Made by a program: the position numbers and the translations under genes. Below, one piece after another: positions 11,667 through 23,039 of a DNA stretch of 64,000 nt (its first letter is position 1; every line of letters starts with the position of its first letter). The notes under the pieces are model-generated. The model saw nothing but the letters and a program-made list of their open reading frames with translations. It was not told the DNA's origin and searched no databases. Source of the stretch: Nephrocerus scutellatus (taxonomy: Eukaryota > Arthropoda > Insecta > Diptera > Pipunculidae); contig OX352761.1 in NCBI GenBank assembly GCA_947095585.1, forward strand, positions 106,606,390-106,670,389. Direction: 5' to 3'.

Positions 11667-12326
11667 TTAAGAAATCTTTATGCTTTTTTCTCTGTTGATG
11701 GTCGAATTGAGTTCTTCCTGAATATACTCTAAGGCCAAATCGAGATCCCATTCCACCGAATAATCGGAGCACCCGGAATCGTCCGAACTCAACAAATCGG
11801 CCAGAATCTGATTTATTTCTGCTGGCTTGTTTTTCGTTCGCATTTCTCTTTTTTCCTTCATCCTGCGATTCTGAATCCAAACTTTTACTTGCGTTTCGGA
11901 AAGGTTCAAGCGCTGGGCGATTTCAATGCGACGAGGGCGACTAACGTACTTGTTCCTCTTGAACTCCTCTTCTAATCGCAGAACTTGTGAACTTGTAAAG
12001 GAGGTGCGGGTTCTCTTGACCTTTTTTGGCTCTTGATATTCGACAGAGCTCTCCGGTGATGAGGATAACGGCATCGGCGAATCGGGTAGTTCGCCATAGG
12101 AGAATACTGGTATTAACGTCTGTTCATCAAACCTTACATTCAAAACGGCCCCTTGGTGCTGCTGATAAATAATCTAAAGTTTTAAAAAAGAATATTAATT
12201 GACTAAAGGTTAAGGTGAATATTGTCAGATAAAAATACTTACGTTTTCAAAATTGGGCAACACTGCGTTGTTACTTTCTTCACAATATAAATGTGGATTA
12301 TCGACGCGAACTTGATAGTAATTCAT
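11667..12326 (-). CDS. zen-like homeodomain protein, copy A
   Basis: A Hox3-derived (zen family) homeodomain transcription factor of 196 residues. Exon 1 is 12326-12243 (28 codons from ATG), intron 12242-12174 (69 nt, GTAAGT...TTTAG, phase 0), exon 2 12173-11667. The N-terminal part has a [13 protein letters not shown] block. The homeodomain is residues 80-139, with R5, W48, Q50, N51 and R53 present but isoleucine instead of phenylalanine at position 49 (KVWIQNRR). The C-terminus is acidic ([18 protein letters not shown]). It is intact with no stop or frameshift. It differs from copy B by two residues (V instead of A in exon 1, E instead of D before the homeodomain) and from copy C by two. 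TATA box at 12438-12443; polyadenylation signal (reverse) at 11391-11396. The family is sure; orthology to Drosophila zen2 is possible but not shown. Confidence 0.9.
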
Positions 12327-12405
12327 TTTGTTTTTTTTTTGTTTGTAATTTTTTTAGTAAAAATAGCGGATCTCAAAGATGTGTCAACGATAGAACTCAA
12401 GTTGC

Positions 12406-12443
12406 AAATGATGCTGTCATCCATTTGGTAGTCAGAATTTATA
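12406..12443 (-). promoter_or_regulatory. core promoter of zen-like copy A
   Basis: TATAAA (minus strand, 12443-12438) followed by an Inr-like TCATTT whose A at 12409 lies 34 nt downstream. The same arrangement is found upstream of copies B and C. The predicted 5'UTR is about 83 nt. Confidence 0.6.
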
Positions 12444-12675
12444 GTCCAAGCCGCGGTTAAAAGTTGACACTCTGAGTAAGCGTCAGCGTTGATCCCTTTA
12501 ACGAGTACACAAAATCGATCTATTTTTTATGGTAGGTACAGAAAATGCACCCATAAGTCATAAAAGTTACGCCGATCGATGAAGATATCTTTGAGGTACA
12601 TTTTGGTTAGCCGAGATTACCCGATCAGGTGTCCAGACCTTCGGAATATCTGAACGAGAGAGAAAGAGAGGCATA

Positions 12676-12682
12676 CAGGTAA
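12676..12682 (+). promoter_or_regulatory. Zelda/TAGteam-like heptamer CAGGTAA upstream of copy A
   Basis: CAGGTAA is a strong Zelda-type site in Drosophila. It is present only in copy A. At the matching place copies B and C have GACAACG or GACAGCG. Copy A lacks the CAGGTAG site found in B and C, which an 18-bp deletion at about 12605 has removed. Confidence 0.45.
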
Positions 12683-13169
12683 CGCGGTATTGTAAAATAT
12701 TTTAAAGCGTACAGTGATACTATTTGCATCTCCTTCTATTACAACTCTTTACTCTCTCAACACTACAAAAGCACGACCATTGCGCAACGTTAGCACTTAA
12801 ATTTTACATTGAAAATATTTATTATTATTAGTAACTATAAACTATAAAATATGCCGCTACATCTAAGAATTTTAGGTACAATTAAGTTGTTCCCAAAATA
12901 ACGACTGACATATTTGAATCAAGTAGTACCAAGTTTTGTTGGATCTGTTCTGCTAATCTAATATGCATTCGTATATAGAAATATATTTACTATCAGTTTA
13001 AAGTTATTAACTTTTAAAAATACCAGATTTTGAGGTCGTAAAACTGATCTCCTAAAACTCCGGGTCTGAAATTTGTTAGTGTCATGCCGTATTTTTATTA
13101 ACGTCAATTTTTATCACATTTACAATCTTCATTCATAATATTTACAGATATGATTTGTCTTAGAGAAAA

Positions 13170-13600
13170 CACATATCGTATACAAGGTGTCCCCTTATTC
13201 ATCACCAATAATTTGGGAAATGATTCTTGGGTATATTCTAGGAAAAAGTCGTGCTGCAATAAGGGTCTATATCTCTAATATTGACATCATTCATTGGGGA
13301 TTGAAAAAAATGCTTACTTTGGTGGACTCTGACCCGTATTAAAGAAATTAGTTAATATTAATGGAAGAAACTTCGTTTATTACTTTGTTTTTAAAAAAAA
13401 TATTAGCCGTTGTAGCTGCCTTTTAAATAAAGTTGATATCTTATTTGATTCTACAGATACCCAATTTTAATGCCTGTTCCATTTTTCTTGCCCATGCTAA
13501 TTTTTGACTTTGAGGTCAATTTTCTCCAGAAAATGCGTAATAAACGTAACTTTTTACTTTTTTTTCCATATAAACGTAGCAATTTGTTTTTTTTTTTGCT
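13170..13600. repeat. dispersed repeat with CAGGGTGTCC-like end
   Basis: It starts AAGGTGTCCCCTTATTCATC and continues with GGGAAATGATTCTTGGGTATATTCTA. Similar copies lie at 39.99-40.35 kb and 52.81-53.37 kb. The homologous place in the C arm (about 27720-27800) lacks it, so it probably inserted after the inverted duplication or was lost there. The end resembles a Tc1/mariner-type terminal repeat, but no transposase is inside. Confidence 0.6.
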
Positions 13601-13671
13601 TTATGCTCAAAGGCTATGAATAAAAAATAATTTCGTGTGGTTTAGATAAAAACAGGTGCTCTAAGGGTCCT

Positions 13672-13699
13672 CCTTTTTTTTAAATTCTCTATATTAACT
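13672..13699 (+). mobile_element. terminal remnant of a CTCTA-family element
   Basis: Only TAAATTCTCTATATTAAC remains. At the matching point of the C arm (27071-27618) a complete element is present, so the left arm has lost most of it, together with about 130 bp of adjacent LINE. Confidence 0.65.
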
Positions 13700-14430
13700 A
13701 TATTAACAAATGCGGAAACACAGAATCAGGCAATTCATTCCACATCACTATTGTGCGGCTAAAGAAGGCATCTCGGAATTGGTTGGTATGTCCGGAGATA
13801 GGCCTTATGGTAGACCCGTGGGCTCGAGTTGTGGTACGGGTATTGTGATTGGGTTGGAGGATGTGCGGGATGAATCTGGATATTTCCTTTGAACACCACT
13901 TTTAGAAAAAGCGATAAAACAGTGACAATCAGGAAACATTCCTATGACTTTCAAGCGATTCGATTATTTTCGCGATATTTACGTCACCAATAAGTTTTAT
14001 CGCGCGGTTCTGAGTTCTGTCTAGTATGTGGCAATGTGGCACCTGCCAAGACAATACAGTTGTATTCAAGATTTAGGCGAATATAAACCTTTTAAATAGT
14101 AGTCAGGTCTGAGGGAGTGAAGTACATCTTGCACCGTTTAAGGAAAGAAAAGTGTGAACAATAAGGGACATAGTTTACGTAAACACCAGTCTTGGTTTCG
14201 TAGAAGTTGGACAATTTCTCGTTGACGTAAGCTGCTTGAATACGACCCTTGAAGTATAGCTTTTGATTAGTATTCGATATAATCTTTTGGAAAAGTCTAG
14301 CAGAACCATATAACATGATGTTTATTCATTTCTGCATGAAGGCAGAAAGGCAGAAGGCACTAGATCCACAGCGTAATGTTTTAATTATGCTTTAGTCTAA
14401 AATAAGATTGATGAGGTGATAAAAGGCCGA
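13700..14430 (-). mobile_element. LINE fragments (CR1/Jockey-like), minus strand
   Basis: 13700-14100 is the reverse complement of the ORF2 3' end seen at 26.5-26.95 kb. 14090-14430 reads, on minus, an RT segment with AAYVNEKLSNFYETKTGVYVN; the homologous piece in the C arm is at 24.9-25.29 kb. Both pieces were therefore already in place before the arms were duplicated. Dead. Confidence 0.75.
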
Positions 14431-15850
14431 ACTCATTGAGGTAAATGGTAATTTTTTGAATAACTGTCTTTTTGAAAAGTTTCGATCAAAATTGGTAATA
14501 AAGAAGTTGAACAGTACACCTACGTTACTAGTTATTTTTTACTAAACTCTTTGAAATGTGTGAAGAGTATGTGTTAAATTGTTAATTAACATATAAGTTT
14601 TGTGTGGCAACTACTATCTGTTTTAGACATTTTAAATGCATACCGTCTAAGCCTAATTTGATTGATTATAAAAATAAGAAATTTTATTCAAAACATTGCC
14701 AATGATGACCTTCGTAGCTGTTGGTCGTATTTTAATAAATCCACTGATCGTGTTATCATCTAACTCTAACTCTAAATCAGTTGGTGCTATGGTTCATCAG
14801 CTAAAACCTCAAAAGAAATAATCAGGAGGTTTTAAACTACACAGAGTACAGATCCTAATTAAGAATTCTATTATACAGACAAATGAATGAACATAAATCT
14901 GGAAATTCCCATAGAAAAATATATAAATAACAAAAGTTAAACTCCGATTAGGGGTGCAGTAAAATTCGGAACTAGCATTTGCAAAATAAAATCTTTTAAC
15001 TAACCATTCACCGTTCGCAGTTTGCGGATTACCTATTTTACCTATTGCAGATGCAATATAGGTATAAATCCAAAATGTGGTGCTCGCCTTCTAAAAATCA
15101 CTTTACTGCTGTGTACTTTAAGCTGGTTTGTGTTCCAAGTGCAGGGATAGGTTTATTGTATACGCAGAATAGGTCTGATCATTACTTATGAACTTTTATG
15201 ATCCCTAATTGCATACGCAAAATTACGATTTAACTTTTATGATCCTTAAAAAAACCCCAAAACGTAATCCGCAAAATTGCGCATAGTTCGCAAGTTGCAC
15301 AACAAACTCGACTTTTATTGTTGTATGCTAACGGGGTAAAAATATCATTACCCATTCGATAATCCAGGTAGAAGTTTGTCCTAAGATTAAGAAAAGATTA
15401 CCCAAAATTTTCACACTAATCCCATCAACGATTTTTATACCAGCCTCCGAAAAAATCTACCAGAGCGCAATAGTCCTTGAAATGAGTCATTTTATGACGG
15501 TTCGAGGATCAAGTACTTGAGGTCCGCCACAATAACCGAATGTCAATGGATTTAATGTTGTTTTTGTAGTTTTTAGTTATAAATGACTGGAAAATTTTCA
15601 TAATAAAGTAACTTGTATACTTATTTTAAAGTTAGCCGAATGGGAATTGCTTCCGAAGTAATGCTACCAATAAACATTCTATTTACGTTGAAATGCATAT
15701 CAATATTAGTAATTGAAAAAGTCAAGTCAATTACCTATATAATCTCTCTGCAAACTTTCAATTGTAAGCGTATTGAGTCCTACACTTTAACACCAAGTAC
15801 CACAGTACACCTTTGTTTTACATCCGATCGTGAATGGACTCTTAATAAGA
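14431..15850. other. non-coding part of the left arm
   Basis: No gene. The sequence is the inverted homologue of 23.04-24.9 kb. It includes a dispersed repeat (about 15140-15360, phrase GTAATCCGCAAAATTG) with a third copy at about 36.05-36.17 kb. Confidence 0.6.
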
Positions 15851-15894
15851 GTGTAGTAGTCTCGAAGCCCCACATAAATGTATTATGTTATAAA

Positions 15895-16255
15895 ATAGTT
15901 CAGGCTAACGATAAGGGGTTCGCATCTTTATAACACTCGGCTATATGGAAAAGGAGTGGCAAATAGGAGATGTCTATGAGATTGTGCCTTGAATGCCTGC
16001 GGATCATAGTAATGTGGAAAGACAGAGCTTGGCAGAGCATTCCACATACGTGGTGTACGGCTGAAGAACGAATCTCTGAACTTAACTGTACGTGCAAAGA
16101 TCGGCTCGATGGTGAATTGATGAGCATTTAGAGCATCACGAGTATTACGGTTGGCATGCTAGCTATTTCTCTTGAGAACCGTTGGTGGAAGAAGAGTGAC
16201 AAACAGGAAACGTTCCTGCGGTCTTCAAGCGTTCTTTATGGCTTTTCGCACAGGT
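15895..16255 (-). mobile_element. CR1/Jockey-like LINE 3' fragment
   Basis: On the minus strand it reads RDSFFSRTPRMWNALPSSVF, the standard C-terminal end of this LINE group, then a tail. It lies just outside the arm boundary. Confidence 0.7.
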
Positions 16256-17029
16256 CAGCTCTATTCAGGTTTATGCATTTTACATAGTTTGGAATTGCAA
16301 ATGCGAGCTTAAGAATTCAGAAATTTCAGAAACTTTTCTTATACGTATGGGCGCTAACTCTCATACGAAGATGTGTATTCTTCATCTAGCGTGACAATGA
16401 GTGCATTTGGAAAGGTAAATTTCAGACACTCGGAATAAAACAGAATGCTGAAAAGAGTCTAGGATATTATTTTTAATTTATTCCCCTTTTTTTACATCTC
16501 AGAAACGACATTGGAACTATTCTATCATTCTATCTATAGCGGTGAAATAAAAATATAACACCTTGCGAAATAGACCGTCAGACCACATAAGTCCTTGAGT
16601 GGTATTTATGCAGTACGCCAATTAATAACAAGTTTTTCATAAATTCCATTCTAAGCGTTTTTACAGGTTTTCCAGTCTTTCTAGTTAGAACAAAGGTACG
16701 TAGCGTGGCAAGCCGCTGGACTTGCGAGAACCTCAATTATCGCTTCATTACGCTATTTAAATACAACAAACCTCGGGTGTTACTATAACAAAACTTTTCC
16801 TGGAACTGGAGTTTTGAAAGTGCGGTTCTCATCTGGTAAATTTTCGCATCTTAAAAAGTTTAAAACTGTAACCTGATTGTAAAGATGTACCGAATGTAAA
16901 CGCGTTGTACAAAAGTGGTCCTTCAAATCTTGGTAGTATTTGAACCAAATTTTAGTCGGTATTCTGTGACTAACTTGAGGATTTCAAAGTTAAAATATAT
17001 AAACGAAAAGATGTAAGGAATATTTCCTC
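16256..17029. other. unassigned sequence between arms A and B
   Basis: No coding, RNA or repeat signal that I can support. Confidence 0.4.
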
Positions 17030-17175
17030 AAGCCAAAGATGGAAGGATAGCGTAGACCAGGACGCCTAGAGTTTAGGGATGCCAAACTGGATGACATCGA
17101 CTCGAAATCAGGACCGGTGGAGAGATTTTTTGATGGAGCCAGGATCGGACCGCGGTTGTAGAGCCAAATTTGATG
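17030..17175 (+). mobile_element. RTE-like 3' tail fragment
   Basis: This short piece matches the tail at about 8060-8120 (GTAGACCAGGACGCCTAGAG and what follows). It lies immediately before the copy B arm. Confidence 0.55.
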
Positions 17176-17480
17176 ATGAACGCATATGTTCTACTCTAAC
17201 TCTTCAGTAAATAATAACTTTTAGTTAAAATATTCTAAGTAAAATGGCAAATGTTATTATAAGTATTATATATATATATTAGACAGTCAACTATTGCTTT
17301 GGTAGGTATTATAGTGTGTATATAGAAAAATATTTGTATTAGAAAGGGATGTAAATAGCAAACTCTGTATCAGTGGTTTTGTTTGATGTCATGCTTTTAC
17401 AAAACTGGAACGCGTTGTCTTTCTATCTCTCTCTCGTTCGGATATTTAAAAAGTCTGGACACCTGATCGGGTAAGCTCGG

Positions 17481-17487
17481 CTACCTG
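17481..17487 (-). promoter_or_regulatory. TAGteam/Zelda site upstream of copy B
   Basis: CTACCTG on plus is CAGGTAG on minus, the perfect TAGteam heptamer, about 205-210 nt upstream of the predicted start. It is conserved in copy C (28250-28256) but deleted in copy A. Confidence 0.55.
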
Positions 17488-17657
17488 ACTGTACCAAGTG
17501 AGCTAAAATTGACCTCAAAAATATATTCGTCGGTCGGCGTAACTTTATGACTTCATGCATGCGTATTTGTGCCTACAATAAAAAAATTGATTGAACTCAT
17601 CAAAAGGATTAACGTTGACGCTCACTCAGAGTGTCAACTTTTAACCACAGCTTGGAT

Positions 17658-17697
17658 TATAAATTCTGACTACCAAAGGGATGACAGCATCATTTGC
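17658..17697 (+). promoter_or_regulatory. core promoter of zen-like copy B
   Basis: TATAAA at 17658-17663 and an Inr-like TCATTT with its A at 17692, 34 nt apart. The 5'UTR would be about 69 nt to the ATG at 17761. Confidence 0.6.
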
Positions 17698-17760
17698 GAT
17701 TTGAGTTCTATCGTTGACACATCTTTGAGATTCCGCTATTTTTACTAAATTAAAAAAAAA

Positions 17761-18421
17761 ATGAATTACTATCAAGTTCGCGCCGATAATCCACATTTAT
17801 ATTGCGAAGAAAGTAACAACGCAGTGTTGCCCAATTTTGAAAACGTAAGTATTTTTATCTGACAATATTCACCTTAACCTTTAGTCACTTAATATTTCTT
17901 TTTTAAAACTTTAGATTATTTATCAGCAGCACCAAGGGGCCGTTTTGAATGTAAGGTTTGATGAACAGACGTTAATACCAGTATTCTCCTATGGCGAACT
18001 ACCCGATTCGCCGATGCCGTTATCCTCATCACCGGAGAGCTCTGTCGAATATCAAGACCCGAAAAAGGTCAAGAGAACCCGCACCTCCTTTACAAGTTCA
18101 CAAGTTCTGCGATTAGAAGAGGAGTTCAAGAGGAACAAGTACGTTAGTCGCCCTCGTCGCATTGAAATCGCCCAGCGCTTGAACCTTTCCGAAACGCAAG
18201 TAAAAGTTTGGATTCAGAATCGCAGGATGAAGGAAAAAAGAGAAATGCGAACGAAAAACAAGCCAGCAGAAATAAATCAGATTCTGGCCGATTTGTTGAG
18301 CTCGGACGACTCCGGGTGCTCCGATTATTCGGTGGAATGGGATCTCGATTTGGCCTTAGAGTATATTCAGGAAGAACTCAATTCGACCATCAACAGAGAA
18401 AAAAGCATAAAGATTTCTTAA
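17761..18421 (+). CDS. zen-like homeodomain protein, copy B
   Basis: 196 residues, intact. Exon 1 is 17761-17844 (28 codons), intron 17845-17914 (70 nt, GTAAGT...TTTAG, phase 0), exon 2 17915-18421. Homeodomain at 18068-18247. It has Q50 and N51, and isoleucine at position 49 as in copies A and C. It differs from copy A at two residues (A for V in exon 1, D for E before the homeodomain) and from copy C at four. Polyadenylation signal AATAAA at 18692-18697. It should act as a nuclear DNA-binding regulator; in flies zen-family genes act in dorsal/extraembryonic tissue. Transcription start and early expression are inferred from the shared promoter layout. Confidence 0.9.
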
Positions 18422-19199
18422 ATCGAGCTTAGATCACAAAGCACTTATCTCTTCAATGTTCGTCCAATTCAGAACGTTAAGATTGAACGCAATTTTTTGT
18501 AATTGCAATTAGCTTAAGTATAAGTATTGTAAGTTACTAGAAAGTAGTATAACAGAGAACTGTAATATCTTTATATTTTCGTAATAGTTTTAAGAATGTA
18601 TTTAATTCTTATATTTATTCGAATCAATTGTTACTATGTTTACAGTAAATTTTCAATAGAAATCACACATTTAACGTTAAATATTTAATTAAATAAATTT
18701 TCCCTGAATTAAAAAGCAACAATTATTCTATTTTTCAATTTTTCAAAAGTTTATAAAAAGTTGTACGAAACTTAAGAAAAGTTTTGCTATTTCAAAAGTT
18801 CAGATCGGTTCTTTTAGCCAAACTTGCATGCAATTAAGATGTGCAGAGATTTGTTTTGAATATATTTTTATCTCGCAAGAGAACAGTCGATGGAAAATAG
18901 TCGATGTTTTGTCTTTGCCACCAAAACAAGAAGCTCTCTTTAAATGTGATCATTACCAGTAATAATTATTAGTTTCCGTAGTCATATTTCTTTTTATTAT
19001 TTTCCCATATCTGATTGAAGAATGAAATTTTAAATAAATGTTCCCCCTACAACGTGACACTGTACGAAGTGATAATATACATATCCAACATAGTAAAGCA
19101 GAGCTTCTAAGCTCGCCATATCTATACAAAAACTGAGTTAGCTTAAAAGGATTTTAATTGCATCAATAACCCCTTTTTACACTTTTTCTACGAAAACTA

Positions 19200-20600
19200 C
19201 CCCTAGGATTCAGTGTTGATTTCTGAATCGAAATTAATGATTTAAGATAAGATCTCTCTCTTTGCGATGATAGGTTTTAATATTTTTAGTAAGAGTCTTT
19301 CAAACAGTTTCGAAATAATCATTAGTAGTGACATGACCGATATGATGTTGTTACAATCATAACGACTTGAGCCACCTTCCATGATTGTGGTTGGTATTTT
19401 AGTCTGAATGTTGCACTGATCAAATAAGTTATTTTAATTATTCCCTTTCTTGGAAGTTCTCTGAGTATTTGTCCAGTGATAAGGTCAAAGCCAGGTGTTT
19501 TTTGGAGCAATGTTAGTTTTTATTTTTTCGTTTAATTTCAGCCAACGTAACTAGTGGAATTACTATCCTTTCTTTCTCAATAATATCTGGTAGTATTTCA
19601 ATACTGTTCACTAAGTTCGTTCGGAATATTCCTTCTTGATGCAAACCTTGATGCTTTTTGATAATTGTTCTTGCCCAACTGCCATCCGAATTTTTAATGG
19701 GGGGCACTTCCACAATTGATCTTTTCAGCTTCCCGCTTGCTTTCCAAAGCGAATATTCAGTAGGTCATTGTGCCAACATCATAATTACCTCTAATCAGTG
19801 AAACTCCTTGGGCTATTTTATTGTTTTGGTAATAATTGTCAATGGTGGTCAGCCATCAGCAAAATAGGGGGAATAACACGTAAGATTCATCAGAATTGTA
19901 CGTTGCCTCAACTACGAGTATCTCTGACTGGTGGAAATACGATGGACGGGAAATGGTGTCTTACAAAAATTAGAATATGAAATATATTGCACCTGACATG
20001 TAAGACATGATGTGCTCGGGGTGGGCTTTCTAGTTATTGTATAATTTTTCAGTTGTTTGATCTCTTCACTTAGTTGAAAAGTGAGATAACTTAACCTGGT
20101 TTTAGTTTGCGGGGCCCTGGTATAATGTCATTATTTCCTCGCTTTTCTATTTTATTTACTAAGCTCTGGTATTTCTCTAGGGTAGTTATTACCTTTAAGT
20201 TTTCTTTTTATTTCAGGAGTTTTTGACAGGCAGATTTCTAAATGTCGCTGATAAATTTGTCCATTTCAAAGTCCAACTGATCTTTGGTTTGTAATAGTAC
20301 CGTTAGTTGAATATTGTTTTTTCTAGTGTTATCCTGCAGCGTTTACAGTCTGTTTTTTTTATTGACCCAAGTAGGATTGGGGAGTTTTGAAATAATATTT
20401 CCACCAAGCGTTAATATAATCGGGAAATGATCTGAGCCTAACTCCAAGCTGCCTTATATATGCATGTAATTACTAGAGATATTTCTTATTATGTAAAAGT
20501 CCATCAAACCAGGAATTTTCTTTGGATCTGTATAGGACAGTAAGTTGGTTTGCCTATTGGTATAAATTCACATTTCACTTATTTGAATAGCAATAGTAGT
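19200..20600 (-). mobile_element. Jockey-like LINE remnant
   Basis: The minus strand reads, from high to low coordinates, an endonuclease C-terminal motif (LGSDHFPIILTLGG, near 20390-20440), then linker pieces (19713-19513), then RT (KTPGFDLITGQILRELPRKG, 19510-19440). The order is correct for ORF2. Several frameshifts. It abuts the end of the copy B arm. Confidence 0.75.
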
Positions 20601-20639
20601 TCTCTGATATTCAAATAAGTGAAGCTAGCTCCACGCTAC

Positions 20640-21845
20640 CATATAGCGCGTTGTTGCCGCCGGTACTTGTAAGAGTCGAATTTTCTATGGGACAGATTAA
20701 CTTTCGTACTCGTCAAGTGGCTAAAGTATTGAATGATCTCAGCATTCATAAATCTGCTTGGCCTGATGGTATTCCCGCTATAGTTTTGAAGAGGTGTTCC
20801 TTAACGTTGGCATTGCCATTGCGTAGGCTTTTTCGTTTCTCTTATTCTTCTGGAGTTGTTTCAATGAATTGGAAAATAGCCTTTTTACAATCTGTTCCTA
20901 AAAGAGGCAAACCATCATCTCTTTCCTCCTACCGACCAATTGCGCTAACATCCATCCTTTCTAAGGTCATGGAAACGCTGATCAATCGTTAGCTTATGCA
21001 ATACCTTAAATCTTGTGAAATCCTTACCGACCAGCATTACGGTTTTCGTAGGCAACGTTCTACAGGTGACCTTATCTCACTGAAAAGTGGAACCAGTCTA
21101 TTCAAAAGTTCGGTGAAAGCAAAGTTGTTGCACTCGATATTTCCAAGGCATTCGACAGAGTCTGGCATCGAGCGCTTTTGTCGAAAATTAATGCCTATGG
21201 AATTAATAACGTCCTGCTCGATTGGACTAGTAACTACCTTTCTGACCGTTCAATCCACGTCGTATTGGACGGATTCAAATTCAATGTTCACCGCATAAAC
21301 GCCGGTGTTCCCAAAGGCTGGAACTTGAACAACAACGTATGTTAAGCACTTTAAATTCTGACCTTGACAGCATAACAAGGTGGGGTCTACAAATCCAATG
21401 CTGCCTTCTGTCGTCTCAATTGTCGGTATGTGCGTCAACAACAAGCTTCGTCGCAACGACTATCGCCAAGAATGTTGCGAGATGTTTAGGTTTCTTAAAA
21501 CGGTGCAAGATGAACTTCACTCCTTCAGATCTGGATACTATTTACAAGGCATATATACGCCCTTAACTTGAACACAACTGTATTGTCTGGGTAGGTGCCC
21601 CCAAGACCACATTAAATCGACTAGAGAGAATTCAGAACCGCGCGTTAAAACTTATTGGTAACGTAAATATCAATAAAATGTTCAAAAGATATATCCAGAT
21701 GTATCCCGCCTATTCTCGAACCCATCCGTAATACCGAAGCCTCCACTCGACATCTCATCTCTTCCTCTCCCTAATTTCCTAACGCCACGCTGCGCTAAGT
21801 ATTATAAGGGGCAAATCCCTTTAGCGTGTGTACATTAAAAAAATA
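20640..21845 (+). mobile_element. CR1/Jockey-like LINE, RT to 3' end
   Basis: The plus strand reads LSIHKSAWPDGIPAIVLKR and SLSSYRPIALTSILSKVME (20727-20980), then QHYGFRRQRSTGDL, and in shifted frames a DISKAFDRV block and GFLKRCKMNFTPSDLDTIYK (21497-21556). It ends with a short A-rich tail after CCTTTAGCGTGTG. Broken by several frameshifts and at least one internal stop. Siblings lie at 25.7-27.07 kb, 33.0-33.47 kb and 48.6-48.99 kb. Confidence 0.85.
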
Positions 21846-22150
21846 TTTAATGCCCCATTCCTTGAACTCAATCGCAATACTCGTGGTGCTCTAAAGCTCA
21901 TCAGTTTACCATAGAGCCCATCTTCGGACGTACAGTTAAATTCAGAGATTATCGCTCTTCAGCCGTACACCACGTATGTGAAATGCTCTCCCAAGCTCTG
22001 TCTTTCCACATTAATATGATCCACAGCCATTCAAGGCACAAGCTCATAGAAATCTGCTCTTTTCTACTTCTTTTCCTTAACGCCGTCGCTGTGGCAAGCA
22101 TATAGCCGAGCATTATAAGCGTTCGAACCGCTTTACGCAAGCGTCAAATA
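21846..22150 (+). mobile_element. second LINE 3' end fragment
   Basis: The last ~300 bp of the same LINE group repeats here (TVKFRDYRSSAVHHV-like reading, then CTCATAGAAATC and an A-rich tail), directly behind the previous copy. Confidence 0.6.
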
Positions 22151-22151
22151 T

Positions 22152-22335
22152 AAAAAAAACAACCCATAAAAATTAAAATTTTTCTTGTAAATTCTCTAAT
22201 CGGAGATACACACACACACACACACACTGCGTTCGGCTTGTGGCAAAATCATCCAGCAAATTACGCAGCCGCAGCGAACAGCGCTGCTCACAAAGCACAG
22301 AGCTCAAACTTTACCGTGATCTGATGCGAATTTAA
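22152..22335 (-). mobile_element. CTCTA-family element end, minus orientation
   Basis: It starts AACAACCCATAAAAATTAAA, then GTAAATTCTCTAATCGGAGA, a CA microsatellite, and a block ending near CCGTGATCTGATGCG. It is the inverted partner of 22843-23035, so the two form a snap-back pair about 510 bp apart. Confidence 0.75.
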
Positions 22336-22508
22336 AAAAATTTAGAAGAGAATTTAAAAACAACTCTATTGTACTTTGTAATACATTTTTTGCGTTTACA
22401 AGACGATAAGTTGGACTTTCTTAAAACATCGGTTCACATTATCGTTACCCTGGACTTACTTTTAACATAATCAACTAACGAGTGGCTTCGAAACTACTAC
22501 TTTCTTAT

Positions 22509-22539
22509 TAAATTCTCTATATTAACTTCACTTGCCCGT

Positions 22540-22570
<31 letters not shown>

Positions 22571-22951
22571 TGGCTGGCTGGCCAAATCTTGTGATCAATT
22601 TTTAACCCACTTCCTACAGCCCGATTTTATTGAAATTTTGCACACATGTATATCTCCCAAGACAACACTTCTTATTAAAATTTGAGGCCCCTCGGGCCGC
22701 GGGGTCGGGGGGCTCCCATATATTTTACAAAATTTACCCGATTTTCTTTAAATTTTGTACACCATTCTTCGATGGAAAACACTTTATGTAAAAATTTGGA
22801 GCGATTGGCCCCTTGGAGACCCCAATATACAATTTTTAAATATCGCTATATCGCATCAGATCACGGCAAAGTCTGAGCTCTGTGCTTAGTGAGCAGCGCT
22901 GTTCGCTGCCGCTGCGTAATTTGGTGGAATATTTTGCCACAAGGCGAGCAC

Positions 22952-22986
<35 letters not shown>

Positions 22987-23039
22987 CTCCGATTAGAGAA
23001 TTTACAAGAAAAATTTTAATTTTTATGGGTTGTTTTTTT
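22509..23039 (+). mobile_element. CTCTA-family non-autonomous element
   Basis: Complete-looking copy: TAAATTCTCTATATTAACTT at the left, a GGCTGGCTGG tract, internal ~120-bp subrepeats with ACACATGTGTAT-like cores, a GT microsatellite, and the right end GATTAGAGAATTTACAAG through ATGGGTTGTTTTT. No ORF of known type. It abuts the edge of the copy C arm. Confidence 0.75.

Larger units (their letters stand above)
10880..15850. repeat. left arm of the zen-like inverted duplications
   Basis: About 10880-12740 is the reverse complement of 17335-19152 (arm with copy B). About 11280-15850 is, with insertions, the reverse complement of 23041-29640 (arm with copy C). The arm therefore contains the full extent of both duplications: the long 3' flank shared only with B, and the long 5' flank shared only with C. 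Embedded in it are copy A, a TIR-like dispersed repeat (13.17-13.6 kb) and LINE fragments that are also present in the C arm. Confidence 0.85.
17335..19152. repeat. copy B arm of the inverted duplication
   Basis: Reverse complement of about 10880-12740, covering promoter, gene and about 730 bp of 3' flank. Homology to the C arm is shorter on the 3' side (it stops near 18800) and begins at about the same 5' point (17335 versus 28095). Confidence 0.85.

Noticed and set aside
11656..11880. 74-residue frames overlapping the 3' part of each zen-like gene (also 18208-18432 and 28990-29214)
   Set aside because: They are out-of-frame shadows of exon 2, conserved only because the nucleotide sequence is.
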